This document shows positions 25,655 to 35,610 of a DNA stretch of 64,000 nucleotides, piece by piece. The DNA is from DIGJ01 sp041739345 (GTDB taxonomy: Bacteria > Bacillota > Clostridia > Lachnospirales > Lachnospiraceae), in contig JBGSNZ010000014.1 of assembly GCA_041739345.1 (NCBI GenBank), positions 159,258-223,257 of the forward strand, given 5' to 3'. The number at the start of each line of letters is the position of its first letter. The stretch's first letter is position 1. A program made the translations under genes and the position numbers. The notes beneath the pieces were generated by a model. It worked only from the letters and a program-made list of their open reading frames with translations, did not search any database and was not told where the DNA came from.

Positions 25655-27940
25655 ATGGTGAACGGTAAAGAAGAATTGGGCAAAAATCAGATTTTAAAGA
25701 AGTATTTTGGTTATGAAACCTTTCGTGAAGGACAGGAAGTTTTGATTGACAGCATTTTGAGAGGACAGGATGTACTTGGTATTATGCCAACGGGTGCAGG
25801 AAAATCTCTTTGCTATCAGGTGCCTGCTCTTTTGCTTTCAGGGGTCACGCTAGTTATTTCTCCATTGATTTCTTTAATGAAAGACCAAGTTCAGGCTTTA
25901 AATCAGGCTGGTATTCATGCAGCCTTTATTAATAGTTCCATATCGGAGCAACAGATTTCAAAAGCGCTTCGACTAGCCGCGAATGGACAGTACAAGATTA
26001 TTTATGTGGCGCCGGAACGACTGGAAAGCTATGAATTCGTGGAATTTGCAAGACAGGTGGAAATTTCCATGGTGACCGTGGATGAGGCACATTGCATTTC
26101 TCAATGGGGACAGGATTTTAGACCAAGTTATATGAAAATTGTGCAGTTTATAAAAATGCTTCCGAACCGTCCTGTAATCAGCGCTTTTACTGCAACTGCA
26201 ACGAAGACGGTAAAGGAGGATATTCTTTGTGTCCTCGGTTTGGAAAAGCCACAGGTTCTGGTGACTGGATTTGATCGTAAAAATTTGTATTTTGGTGTGG
26301 AAAAACCAAAGAAAAAGGATGCGTTTGTTTTTGAGTATATTACGAATCATAAGACAGAAAGTGGTATTATTTATTGTGCTACCAGAAAAAATGTAGATGC
26401 GGTGTATGAAATGTTAAATCACAATGGAATTTCTGTGACAAAATATCATGCAGGTCTTGGCAGTGAAAATAGAAAAGAAAATCAGGATGATTTTATTTAT
26501 GACACAAAGCCAGTGATTGTGGCTACGAGTGCCTTTGGAATGGGAATTGATAAATCCAATGTCCGCTATGTGCTACATTACAATATGCCACAGAGCCTGG
26601 AAGACTATTATCAGCAAGCAGGAAGAGCAGGGCGTGATGGAGAAGAAGCCGAGTGCATTCTTCTTTACTCGCCACAGGATGTTATGATAAATCGCTTTTT
26701 GCTAGAGAGTAAAGAAAACAATTCGGAATTCACACAAGAAGAACTGTATGAAATACGTGAACGTGATGAAGAACGTTTGAAAATAATGACCTATTACTGC
26801 ATTACACCAAATTGTCTTCGGGAATATATCCTTCATTATTTTGGTGAAATGGATATCTTAGAATGTGGAAGTTGTTCCAATTGTCTGAAAGAATATGAAG
26901 AATTTGATATGTCAGAACCTGCACTAAAAATCCTTTCCTGCATCGGCGAGTGCCGTCAAAGGTATGGGATTAATGTGATAGCAGGAACTCTTAGTGGAAA
27001 TGATACTGCAAAACTTAGAGAATATGGTGTTTCATCCTTACAATCGTTTGGAATTCTAAAGGAAATGAGCGAAGCGAAAATAAAACTGATAATAAATCAG
27101 ATGCTGATAGAAAAGATTATATATCTTACAAATGATAAATACACATTGTTAAAACTAGGCTCTCTGGCAAAGGATGTGCAGCAAGGCAACCGAAAAGTCA
27201 TCATAAAAGTGGCAAAAGATAATTTGATAGAACATGAAAGTACAAATAAATCCTCTTATGTAAAATACCGAAAGGCGGAAATCCTTAATTCGAAAGGTCT
27301 GGAATTGTTTGACTATTTAAGGGAACTTAGGACTACGATTGCCAGAGGAGAAGGAATGCCTCCCTACATTATTTTTTCGGACAAAACACTTGTGAATATG
27401 TGTGTGAAAACACCGTTTAATCGAAGCGAAATGTTACAGGTTTCCGGCGTTGGGGAAAATAAATTTGTCAAATATGGTGAGCAATTTCTTGAAAGAATAT
27501 TAGAATTTACCGGTGGTGAAAAAGAGAAGTACTATTTTGGAGAAATGGGAGAAGTCAGTTCTAAGGACACCGCTGTCGCTAAAAAAGAGTCGAAAACAAA
27601 AGTTGGTAAAAAGGAATTCCATGTCACGAAGGAAATGGAAAATGGGATTACATATACTGAAAATTGCTTGATTTCCCAACTGGTAAATCAGCTCAATGAA
27701 TTGAGAGCTCCAGAGAACATGAAAAAAATCAGTGGCGCGGAACTCGCTAGATGGATGACGGAAGAGGGATATATTGCAGAAACGTTTGAAGATGGCAGAA
27801 GAAAGAAACTGGTGACCCCAAAAGGGGCCGAGGCTGGGATTGTAATCGGAATGCGCCTGAGTGCAAAAGGAACGGAGTATGAGGATTACTATTATGGAGA
27901 AAGTGCGCAAAGGATGCTTGTAATGCATTTGGAAGAGTGA
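25655..27940 (+). CDS. recQ: ATP-dependent DNA helicase RecQ
   Basis: A 761-residue 3'-5' superfamily 2 helicase that unwinds recombination and repair intermediates. It has Walker A MPTGAGKSLCYQ, Walker B/motif II DEAH, the RecQ loop HCISQWGQDFRPSY, motif VI QQAGRAGRDG, the zinc-binding RQC cysteines (YYCITPNCL, CGSCSNC), a winged helix and an HRDC domain (LRTTIARGEGMPPYIIFSDKTLVNM). The ~150 residues after HRDC are a poorly conserved tail with a possible second small helical unit. A TATAAT box lies at 25583. Confidence 0.95.
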   Translation: MVNGKEELGKNQILKKYFGYETFREGQEVLIDSILRGQDVLGIMPTGAGKSLCYQVPALLLSGVTLVISPLISLMKDQVQALNQAGIHAAFINSSISEQQISKALRLAANGQYKIIYVAPERLESYEFVEFARQVEISMVTVDEAHCISQWGQDFRPSYMKIVQFIKMLPNRPVISAFTATATKTVKEDILCVLGLEKPQVLVTGFDRKNLYFGVEKPKKKDAFVFEYITNHKTESGIIYCATRKNVDAVYEMLNHNGISVTKYHAGLGSENRKENQDDFIYDTKPVIVATSAFGMGIDKSNVRYVLHYNMPQSLEDYYQQAGRAGRDGEEAECILLYSPQDVMINRFLLESKENNSEFTQEELYEIRERDEERLKIMTYYCITPNCLREYILHYFGEMDILECGSCSNCLKEYEEFDMSEPALKILSCIGECRQRYGINVIAGTLSGNDTAKLREYGVSSLQSFGILKEMSEAKIKLIINQMLIEKIIYLTNDKYTLLKLGSLAKDVQQGNRKVIIKVAKDNLIEHESTNKSSYVKYRKAEILNSKGLELFDYLRELRTTIARGEGMPPYIIFSDKTLVNMCVKTPFNRSEMLQVSGVGENKFVKYGEQFLERILEFTGGEKEKYYFGEMGEVSSKDTAVAKKESKTKVGKKEFHVTKEMENGITYTENCLISQLVNQLNELRAPENMKKISGAELARWMTEEGYIAETFEDGRRKKLVTPKGAEAGIVIGMRLSAKGTEYEDYYYGESAQRMLVMHLEE

Positions 27941-28008
27941 TAAAAAAGAATTCGTTTATGAGTGATTTTATAAGATAAAAATTAACCAAAGAATTAGCAG
28001 AATAATAA

Positions 28009-28048
28009 ACCTGGACTTAATCAAATAAGATGAAGTCTGGGTTTTTTA
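28009..28048 (+). terminator. Intrinsic terminator after recQ
   Basis: Ten-nucleotide arms (ACCTGGACTT / AAGTCTGGGT), 14-nt loop and six Ts. Confidence 0.8.
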
Positions 28049-28147
28049 TTAAAATAATCCTAAATTTATTGAAAAATAGTACTAATACCATTAGAATTGT
28101 ATTAATAGAAAAGTTGGCTATCTTAAGAAAGCAAAGGATAATAATTT

Positions 28148-30871
28148 ATGGAGAAGGTACAAAACAAGAAAAACATGTCAATCCGGAAAATTGTAATCAT
28201 AACATTTATTATATCCATGCTTGTTTCATCATCGTTTATTGGAAACATGGTGTTTTCAAATTGGATATCTTCAATTAAGGAAATAACGCAAAATCTATCA
28301 AAAGATATAAATAAAGAAATAAGCAGTCAGGTAAATACTTACCTGACTATCCCAAAGCATATAAACGAAGTAAATGAAAAGTTTATTGAAAATGGAATCG
28401 TAGATTTATCAAATGAAAATGAGATGGATAAATATTTTGTTGGAGTTTTAAAAACACATAAAAAAGAAATCTATAGTTTCAGCTATGGAATGGAAAACGG
28501 AGAGTATTATGGCGCAAGAAGAAATGAATATGATGAGATTGAAATTATAAGAAATAATTCAAAAACAGCAGGAAGTTCTTGGTATTACTCTGTTAACAAG
28601 GATCTTACTAGTGGAGAAGTTGTTATGAAAACAGATCGCTTTGACGCGCGTACTAGGGATTGGTATATTGCAGCAAAAGCAGCTAGAAAGCCAACTTTTT
28701 CCAAAATCTATAAACATTTTGTTATGGATGATTTGACAGTATCGGCAGCAACTCCGATTTATAATTCTCAAGGGGAGTTGCAAGGGGTACTAGGATCTCA
28801 TATGGTTTTATCTAATATTAATGATTATCTGCATAAAACCATGAAAGAATATGGTGGTTATGCATTGGTTATGGAAAAGAATAGTAACCTTTTGATTGCA
28901 AATTCTTTTGATAATGATAATTTTGTGATTTTGGATGATGGTACTTTAAAAAGAAATCAAATTAGTGAATTAGATAGTAAACTAATGACTGAAATATTTG
29001 ACCAGTATCGGATGCTTCAGGAAGATAATTTCAGATTTATATATGAAGAACGGGGTTATTATGTTACAGTGCTTCCTTATCAAAATGAAGGTTTAGATTG
29101 GGTTATCATTTCAGCAATACCAGACAATTTATTTACACAGGAAATCTATCAAAAAATGGGAATTACAATCATTATAATTTTGATTTCCATTTTATTAGTC
29201 TCATTGATATATCTTAGTGTGATAAAGTGGATATTTAAGCCGATTGATGATCTGATTCTGGCATCAAAGCAGATTGCCATGGGCAACCTGTCAAAAAGAG
29301 CTATGGTTGTAAGAAATGATGAAATTGGTAAACTATCAAATGCATTTAATTTTATGGCAGATAAAATGTACCAGTTCGTAAACAATCTGGAAGAAATAGT
29401 GAAAGCACGTACAACTGAGCTTGAACTTGCAAATGAGGAAATAAATAAAACAAAAGAGGATTTATTTCTGATATTGGATTCTACAGCAGAAGGTATTTTG
29501 GGAATCGATATGGAGGTAAAGTTAATATTTTGCAATGATAGTTGTTTAAAGTTACTTGGATATAGATGCCAGGAAGATATCATTGGAAAGAATATGCATC
29601 ATTTGATTCAACATAGCTATTGTGATGGGAGTAGTATGCCACAGGATGATTCTCAGATTCAAAAATCACTTTTCGCAGGTGAAAAACTGTATGCCAATAA
29701 TGAAGTATTTTGGAAAGAAGATGGAACAAAAATGAAGGTTGAATATCATTCATCCCCTAAGCTAAAAGATGGAATTGTTATTGGTGCAGTTATCACGTTT
29801 ATTGATATTACAGAAAAGAAAAAGGATGAAGAACAAATAAAATATTTAAACAGTCATGATTTTCTAACAGGATTAATCAATAGAAGGTGTTTCGAAAGCA
29901 ATCTGAAAGAAAAGGATAAGACGTCCCTTTTACCAATTTCCATTATTTTTGGTGATATAAATGGATTAAAACTTATGAATGACATATTTGGACATACTGC
30001 GGGAGATAAACTGATACAAAAGGTTGCAGACGTGTTAACAAGAGTATGTCGCAAAGAGGATATTATTGCACGTGTTGGAGGAGATGAGTTTATTATTTTA
30101 TTACCTCAAACAGATGCAGTCTATACAAAAAAGACAATAGATCGAATTAAATTGGAGGTGTCAAAAGAAAGCATAAATGCAGTAAGATTAAGTATTGCAC
30201 TGGGATTTGACACAAAGACCAACCAATTACAAAACATAGAAAAGATAATGGGAAATGCAGAAAGTGAGATGTATAGAGAAAAAATAATATCTAAGAAAAA
30301 TTATGGGATTGATACCATAGAAACAATACTTAAAACACTACATGAGAGAAACCCTAGAGAAAAATTACATTCTGATAGGGTGGCGTTATTGTGTGAAGAA
30401 ATGGGAAGAACAATAGGACTTTCGGAAACGCAAATAAAACGATTAAGAGATGCCGGTTACCTTCATGATATCGGCAAAATTGTTTTAGATGAAGAGATTC
30501 TAAAAAATGGAAATCTGAATGAAAGTGCAAACCAACAGAAACAGCAGCACCCTGTTGTAGGTTATCGAATATTAAATTTGTTTGATGATACATTGGATTT
30601 AGCAGATGGTGTATATGCTCACCATGAAAAGTGGGATGGAACTGGATATCCAAAGGGACTCAAGGGGCAAGAAATACCATTAATAGCAAGAATAATAGCA
30701 ATTGTGGAACGCTACGAAAATAGAATGGTAGAGATGGAAAATATACATGCCAATTCGAAAATGCAAGTATTAAATGAATTAAAAGAGTTGTCAGGTAAGG
30801 ATTTTGATCCAAAATTAACAGATGTTTTTATTACATTATTAATGAAAAAGGATGAATCCGCGAACCTATAA
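28148..30871 (+). CDS. Cache-HAMP-PAS-GGDEF-HD-GYP cyclic-di-GMP protein
   Basis: A 907-residue membrane sensor combining both cyclic-di-GMP activities. Order: N-terminal helix, extracellular double-Cache domain (~45-330; TRDWYIAAK, VSAATPIYNSQGELQGVLG), second helix, HAMP (~365-415), coil, PAS (~435-560), GGDEF and HD-GYP. The GGDEF motif at 644-648 is intact, and RKED five residues before it matches the inhibitory I-site. The HD is at 773-774 and GYP at 833-835, so synthesis and hydrolysis may both be possible. The segment usually reading D.YDA after the GYP part reads VERYENRM here. Confidence 0.9.
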   Translation: MEKVQNKKNMSIRKIVIITFIISMLVSSSFIGNMVFSNWISSIKEITQNLSKDINKEISSQVNTYLTIPKHINEVNEKFIENGIVDLSNENEMDKYFVGVLKTHKKEIYSFSYGMENGEYYGARRNEYDEIEIIRNNSKTAGSSWYYSVNKDLTSGEVVMKTDRFDARTRDWYIAAKAARKPTFSKIYKHFVMDDLTVSAATPIYNSQGELQGVLGSHMVLSNINDYLHKTMKEYGGYALVMEKNSNLLIANSFDNDNFVILDDGTLKRNQISELDSKLMTEIFDQYRMLQEDNFRFIYEERGYYVTVLPYQNEGLDWVIISAIPDNLFTQEIYQKMGITIIIILISILLVSLIYLSVIKWIFKPIDDLILASKQIAMGNLSKRAMVVRNDEIGKLSNAFNFMADKMYQFVNNLEEIVKARTTELELANEEINKTKEDLFLILDSTAEGILGIDMEVKLIFCNDSCLKLLGYRCQEDIIGKNMHHLIQHSYCDGSSMPQDDSQIQKSLFAGEKLYANNEVFWKEDGTKMKVEYHSSPKLKDGIVIGAVITFIDITEKKKDEEQIKYLNSHDFLTGLINRRCFESNLKEKDKTSLLPISIIFGDINGLKLMNDIFGHTAGDKLIQKVADVLTRVCRKEDIIARVGGDEFIILLPQTDAVYTKKTIDRIKLEVSKESINAVRLSIALGFDTKTNQLQNIEKIMGNAESEMYREKIISKKNYGIDTIETILKTLHERNPREKLHSDRVALLCEEMGRTIGLSETQIKRLRDAGYLHDIGKIVLDEEILKNGNLNESANQQKQQHPVVGYRILNLFDDTLDLADGVYAHHEKWDGTGYPKGLKGQEIPLIARIIAIVERYENRMVEMENIHANSKMQVLNELKELSGKDFDPKLTDVFITLLMKKDESANL

Positions 30872-30909
30872 AAAGTCAAATAACGCACAACACACTAATA
30901 TATTAGAGA

Positions 30910-31848
30910 TTAGATACTATTGTCTTTTTTTGTTAAATTTTTACTTTCCGATAAAAACAAACCAATCATAGTTAACATAATTCCACAAATGGAAGACACG
31001 GTAAATGTTTCATGCAAAATAAGGGCTGATGCTATGGTGGTGATAACAGGCACCATATAAATATAAACGCTTGTTTTGATAGTTCCTAGAATGTTTACTG
31101 TAAAATTCCAGCATGCAAAGCACAACGCAGATGCGAAGATGCCAAGAAAACATAGGTTTAGAAGGTTTGTCATGTTTGTAAATTGGGACAGACTTACTGA
31201 AAAGTCCATCAAAATAAGTGCCGGCGTCATTAGAAGCAGACCATAGAAAAAAATACGTCTGGTAGTTGGAATGATTGGATAGCCAAAGGTGCCAATTTTT
31301 CTTGTTATGGCCGAGTATACTGCCCAGATAAAAGCAGCCAAAACCGCTAGAATATCACCAAGAGGGTTGATTGATATGGTTGCTCCATTGCGAAAGCTAA
31401 TTAAAAAGATACCAGCCATTGCTATTACAAAACCTACAAAAAATCGAAAACTTGGTCTTTCATTGTGCAAAAACAACCAGGAAATAATGGCTGTGAAAAA
31501 GGGAGAAATCGCAACGATGACTCCGACATTAGACGCAAATGTATAAGTCAAAGCTATGTTTTCAAATAGAAAATAAAGGGTTACACCACACAAACCAGCC
31601 GCTGCAAAATACAATTCTTGCTTCTTTTTTTCTATGCTTAACTTATGAGGATAAAACATCCATAAAATAATGTATGCAATTACAAAACGGATAAAAAGAA
31701 TTTCGATAGGTGCAAAAGTGCGAAGCAATACTTTGGTTGATATAAAAGTTGTTCCCCAGACTAAAATGCAAAAAATAGCTGCAAGGTGTCCGATAAAGGC
31801 GTTGTTATTTCTGAAGTTTCTATTTTGATGCTCTATTTTCTGTAACAT
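30910..31848 (-). CDS. EamA/DMT family exporter
   Basis: A 312-residue transporter with ten predicted helices in two repeated EamA halves (first half LAAIFCILVWGTTFISTKVLL; second half LGDILAVLAAFIWAVYSAITRKIG). Members export amino acids, nucleosides or other metabolites. I chose the ATG at 31848 because GGGAG lies 6 nt upstream; the frame is open 22 codons further. It is convergent with the cyclic-di-GMP gene, with a 38-nt gap holding only a 12-bp palindrome (30895-30906). Substrate unknown. Confidence 0.85.
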   Translation of the reverse strand: MLQKIEHQNRNFRNNNAFIGHLAAIFCILVWGTTFISTKVLLRTFAPIEILFIRFVIAYIILWMFYPHKLSIEKKKQELYFAAAGLCGVTLYFLFENIALTYTFASNVGVIVAISPFFTAIISWLFLHNERPSFRFFVGFVIAMAGIFLISFRNGATISINPLGDILAVLAAFIWAVYSAITRKIGTFGYPIIPTTRRIFFYGLLLMTPALILMDFSVSLSQFTNMTNLLNLCFLGIFASALCFACWNFTVNILGTIKTSVYIYMVPVITTIASALILHETFTVSSICGIMLTMIGLFLSESKNLTKKDNSI

Positions 31849-31996
31849 GACGGTCTCCCTTTTTGAAATTTTAAATTTGTTTTGTATAGAAAACGGTTCT
31901 TTTCTATCATACACTATTTCAAATTCAATTGCATGTTAAAAAACATAGATTTAACCAACGGTAAAAAAATATGAACAATAATTAACGAAAGTTCAA

Positions 31997-32025
31997 TTGA
32001 AATCCATAAATTAGTTTGCTATGCT
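31997..32025 (+). promoter_or_regulatory. Promoter of the HTH-TPR/AraC operon
   Basis: TTGAAA, 17-nt spacer, TATGCT, about 70 nt before the first gene. Confidence 0.6.
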
Positions 32026-32093
32026 AGTTAGAAGAAAAGGGTATTATACATGGTTGTGTTTATTTTAATGGTGTTAAGAATGGGAGGAATATT

Positions 32094-33143
32094 ATGCAGT
32101 TGGGAGAAGTGATACGTACCCATCGAAAAGAGAAAAAGATGACTCAGGAGGAAATGGCTAATATTCTGGGTGTTACGGCTCCGGCTGTTAATAAGTGGGA
32201 AAATTGTAATTCTTATCCAGATATCATGCTTCTTGCGCCAATTGCGAGACTGTTAGGGATAAGTACAGATACGCTACTTTCCTATCGTGATGACTTGACC
32301 AAAGGTGAAGTCGATCAGATTATTTCAAAGCTGAATAGTAAAATGAAAAAGGAAGAATATGATACGGTATTTCACTGGGCAATGAGTAAAGTAAAGGAAT
32401 ATCCAAACTGTGACAGTTTAGTTCTCATGACAGCACAATTGTTAGATAGTTATCGTATAATAAAAGCTCCAGAATCTGAACAATATGATAAGTCAATTCG
32501 CGAATTATATGAAAGAATATTGAAAAGTGAAAATCAGGAATTGGTGCAGACAGCGCTGGTCGCTTTGTTTTATAATTGTTTGTCGCGTGAAGAATACGAA
32601 AAGGCGCAAAGTTATTTGGAGAAAATTCCAAGACAAGGGCAGGATCCAAACCGACTTTGGGCAGTCTTGTATCAAAAGCAGGGTAAAAAGGAAGAAGCAT
32701 ATGAATTGTATGAAAGAATGCTATTTTCCGGATATGGAAGTATCACATTGGCATTGCAGAGCATCAGTGGTATGGCATGGAAAGAAGGAGACACAAAAAA
32801 GGCAGATCGGATAATAAAAATTCAAGAGTCTTTAGCTAAGATACTTGACATGGGAGAATATATGTCAGCGTCGCCAGGTCTTGAGTTTGCAGTGGTTAGA
32901 TTAGATAAGGAGCAGTGCTTGGAACGACTAGAAAAAATGGTACATGGCTTGAAGGATATGGCACCTTATCGAAATTCCGAATTGTATAGTCATATGAAAT
33001 TTTCTGAAATAAACAATGTCTCTAACATTGCTTTTATGCTAAAAAAGGGGTTTGAAGAAGATGAGAGCATTGATTTCCTAAGGGAAGACAGCCGATTTCA
33101 AGAGATAATAAAGAAATTAGAACAGTATATTGAAAAGCAGTAG
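32094..33143 (+). CDS. HTH (XRE) regulator with TPR-like C-terminal domain
   Basis: A 349-residue protein with an XRE DNA-binding domain (RKEKKMTQEEMANILGVTAPAVNKWEN) and a helical, TPR-like rest (REEYEKAQSYLEKIP, KQGKKEEAYELYERML). It is a paralogue of the 370-residue protein at 6053, colinear from end to end and ending in a similar FL..(N/D)..F..(L/I) segment. GGGAGG precedes the ATG. An AraC-type regulator follows 15 nt later, so two regulators are made from one mRNA. Confidence 0.82.
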   Translation: MQLGEVIRTHRKEKKMTQEEMANILGVTAPAVNKWENCNSYPDIMLLAPIARLLGISTDTLLSYRDDLTKGEVDQIISKLNSKMKKEEYDTVFHWAMSKVKEYPNCDSLVLMTAQLLDSYRIIKAPESEQYDKSIRELYERILKSENQELVQTALVALFYNCLSREEYEKAQSYLEKIPRQGQDPNRLWAVLYQKQGKKEEAYELYERMLFSGYGSITLALQSISGMAWKEGDTKKADRIIKIQESLAKILDMGEYMSASPGLEFAVVRLDKEQCLERLEKMVHGLKDMAPYRNSELYSHMKFSEINNVSNIAFMLKKGFEEDESIDFLREDSRFQEIIKKLEQYIEKQ

Positions 33144-33158
33144 CGAGAGGTGATACAT

Positions 33159-34019
33159 TTGGAATGGACGCAAGCATTAAGAAAATCAATTGATTATATG
33201 GAAAAACATTTACTAAAGGAGTGTACAGTTGAAGAGATTGCAAAAGCTGTTAACATTTCCCCATTCTATTTTCAAAAGGGATTTAAGATTATGACTGGCT
33301 ATACCATAGGTGAATACATTAGAAACAGACGTCTTTACCTGGCGGCGCTTGATGTAGTCAAAAATGAGGAAAAAATCATTGACTTGGCCTATAAATATGG
33401 ATATGATACGCCGGAAAGTTTTACGAAGGCGTTTAGCCGTTTTCATGGCATTCCGCCCATGCAGATTAAGGGACAAGCCTACAAAATCAAAACGTTTCAG
33501 CCATTGCAAATCAGCATATCCATAAAAGGGGGCAGCCAATTGGATTATAGTATCGAACAACTGGAAGCGTTTCAGATTATTGGAATGGAACGAATCTTTC
33601 AATATGATAGTGCGTTTGACGATATTCCAAAGTTTTGGGAGGAATATTGCAACAAGTACATGAAAAAATGTGATGAGGAATTAAAAGAGTGCTGTATTGG
33701 TATGTATGGTATCAGCATAGATGAAGATATGAAGGGCAAAGATTTTCGTTATCTGATTGCCGGAAATTATAATGAGAAGAATATTCCAGACGGTTTAAAG
33801 GTAGTTAAGATACCGACATTGACGTTTGCAAAGTTTCGGTGTGTAGGACCGATGCCAGAAGCATTACAGGCAGTGAATACAAGGATTTTTAATGAATGGC
33901 TGCCAGGAAATGCAGAGTATGAAATTGCGGCTGGATATAATATCGAACTGTATACGGAAGGGGATACTCATTCCACAGACTATGTGAGTGAAATTTGGAT
34001 TCCGGTAAAGAAAAAATAG
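33159..34019 (+). CDS. AraC family regulator with GyrI-like effector domain
   Basis: A 286-residue regulator. Residues 1-105 carry two helix-turn-helix units of the AraC family at the N terminus (MEKHLLKECTVEEIAKAVNISPFYFQKGFK; IIDLAYKYGYDTPESFTKAFSRFHGIPP). Residues ~130-286 are a GyrI/BmrR-like domain for small, often hydrophobic ligands (ending DYVSEIWIPVKK). This is the layout of Rob/TipA-like multidrug sensors. The TTG start at 33159 is preceded by GAGAGGTGAT; a GTG at 33150 is the alternative. It follows the HTH-TPR gene. Confidence 0.87.
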   Translation: MEWTQALRKSIDYMEKHLLKECTVEEIAKAVNISPFYFQKGFKIMTGYTIGEYIRNRRLYLAALDVVKNEEKIIDLAYKYGYDTPESFTKAFSRFHGIPPMQIKGQAYKIKTFQPLQISISIKGGSQLDYSIEQLEAFQIIGMERIFQYDSAFDDIPKFWEEYCNKYMKKCDEELKECCIGMYGISIDEDMKGKDFRYLIAGNYNEKNIPDGLKVVKIPTLTFAKFRCVGPMPEALQAVNTRIFNEWLPGNAEYEIAAGYNIELYTEGDTHSTDYVSEIWIPVKKK

Positions 34020-34123
34020 TTCAGTGAAAGAAATTATTCTGACATATCAAAGCAGAAAATGACAGGATTAAATGTTTTGTGTGAGATAGAATGAATGCAA
34101 TCCAACAAGAAAGGAATGATTCT

Positions 34124-35227
34124 ATGGAAACACAAAAAGTATGTTATTTCGAATTAGAAGGTACCTATGAAGAAATAGGTAAACAGATTGCAAAACAGGC
34201 AGACAAAACATGTTTTTCTATGCCGGCACCTGATTTTTTTACCGAGCAAGACAAAGAAGATGCGCTACGCTTGTATGATAAGTATTGTCCGGGAATACGT
34301 GATGAGCTGGAGGGATTTTCAAAAGAAACTGGAATCCAGATAAAAGATATTGCATATACCTGGATGACTTATCTAGTTCCAAGGTGCTCTGGGCTAGCAG
34401 TACTAGGTAGTCAAATGGCGGATGGGCATACTAGACTTGCTCGAAATTATGAATTCAGTATCGCAGAAGAGGATCTTACCGTTTGCAGGACACAGCCGAA
34501 AGGAAAGTATGCGCATATTGGAGGATCGATTGCGACATTTGGAAGATGTGAAGGAATCAATGAATGTGGACTTGCAGTTTCTATGTCATCTTGCGGACTA
34601 CCGGTAGGAAATATGTTAGGTATGAGAAAAGCAGAAATAAAAGGGCTTCAATTCTGGGCTGTCATACGAAGTCTGCTGGAAAATTGCAAAGATGTCGAAG
34701 AGGCACTTAAATTAGTATTGGAAATGCCGATTGCCTACAACATTAATTTATATCTGGCCGATGCCGCGTGCAATGCCGTTTTAGTGGAAACGATGAATGG
34801 GAAGGTAGCATATGAGCGGATTTCCTCCGTAGATGCAAAGCAATATCTATGTGGAACCAATCATATAGCAATCCCTTCCTTTCAAAATTTAGAACCAGCG
34901 GCAATGCGAAATTCTGTGGTACGTCTAGATAAACTAAATCAGTTTGCCAAAGAACACCCAAGTTTGGAAGAAAACCAAATAAGAGAATTCTTTTTAAAAA
35001 AATACCCAGAAGGAATGACCACGCACTATTATGATGATTGGTTTGGTACGATTAAGTCCGTGGTAATGGATACGGTAGAACGCCGGTTTAGCATCTGTTG
35101 GTTTGGACTGACAGAAAACGGATGGGAAGATTATATTGTAACGCAATTCATGGGAGACAAAATAGAAGATAAGAAGATAGTAAAAGAAAAAGCAGAAAAA
35201 GAACTATTTGAATTTATACCGTTATAA
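34124..35227 (+). CDS. C45 peptidase/acyltransferase family protein (Ntn hydrolase)
   Basis: A 367-residue protein of the acyl-CoA:6-aminopenicillanic-acid acyltransferase/choloylglycine-hydrolase-like group. Residues 1-87 would be the propeptide (LEGTYEEIGKQIAKQ is family-typical) and Cys88 in PRCSGLAV the autocatalytic nucleophile; RLARNYEFS and INECGLAVSMSSCG follow as expected. Members cleave or transfer acyl groups on amides. The ATG at 34124 has AAAGGA upstream; an ATG 11 codons earlier lacks one. It may be transcribed with the AraC gene, 104 nt away. Confidence 0.78.
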   Translation: METQKVCYFELEGTYEEIGKQIAKQADKTCFSMPAPDFFTEQDKEDALRLYDKYCPGIRDELEGFSKETGIQIKDIAYTWMTYLVPRCSGLAVLGSQMADGHTRLARNYEFSIAEEDLTVCRTQPKGKYAHIGGSIATFGRCEGINECGLAVSMSSCGLPVGNMLGMRKAEIKGLQFWAVIRSLLENCKDVEEALKLVLEMPIAYNINLYLADAACNAVLVETMNGKVAYERISSVDAKQYLCGTNHIAIPSFQNLEPAAMRNSVVRLDKLNQFAKEHPSLEENQIREFFLKKYPEGMTTHYYDDWFGTIKSVVMDTVERRFSICWFGLTENGWEDYIVTQFMGDKIEDKKIVKEKAEKELFEFIPL

Positions 35228-35300
35228 GAATAAACGAAAGCGGTGTAAAATTTTGGTTTTAACGGCGCAGGAAGGACGTGGGGGCTTTTGGGAAAGTCAC

Positions 35301-35499
35301 GCAGGATGCGCGGTGGGTTTATGTGTTTTCGAAATTCGAATGGAGCACAGGGGCTGGTCTTAAAATCAGACGCATTAAGCACTCGGCAGAACCTCTAAGC
35401 AAGACAGACTGAGCTCTTATGGGAGCTCAGTCTGTCTAGAGTTTCTGCCTCATAATGTTAAAATGCTTTTAAGACCAGCCCCTGTGCTCCATTCGAATT
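35301..35499 (+). repeat. Large nested palindrome 1 (left and central part, interrupted by the IS)
   Basis: From outside in: outer left arm 35301-35316, a 16-nt spacer, a perfect 33-bp stem (35333-35365 with 35467-35499), an irregular middle (GCATT/AATGC, GGCAGAA/TTCTGCC, CTCT/AGAG) and a perfect 15-bp terminal hairpin (35402-35416 with 35423-35437, loop TTATGG). The matching right outer arm is at 37137-37152, beyond the inserted element. Together they make one folded unit of about 212 nt. It is more GC-rich than the surrounding genes. The stretch 35228-35300 before it shows nothing I can name. Confidence 0.85.
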
Positions 35500-35506
35500 A
35501 GACAAT

Positions 35507-35519
35507 ATGTAGTGACCTC
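35507..35519 (+). repeat. Left subterminal inverted repeat of the IS
   Basis: ATGTAGTGACCTC, perfectly complementary to the right copy; it starts 5-7 nt inside the proposed left end. Confidence 0.85.
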
Positions 35520-35610
35520 ACATTTGTAAGTTCGTGGATTTACCTGTAAAATATTAATTGATAAGATTAATGGTAACAGGGATTACCGCATACAAAAGGA
35601 GGCCACTACA

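Noticed and set aside
28030..28278. 82-codon frame before the cyclic-di-GMP gene
   Set aside because: It starts inside the recQ terminator and mostly overlaps the real gene in another frame, with no ribosome site.
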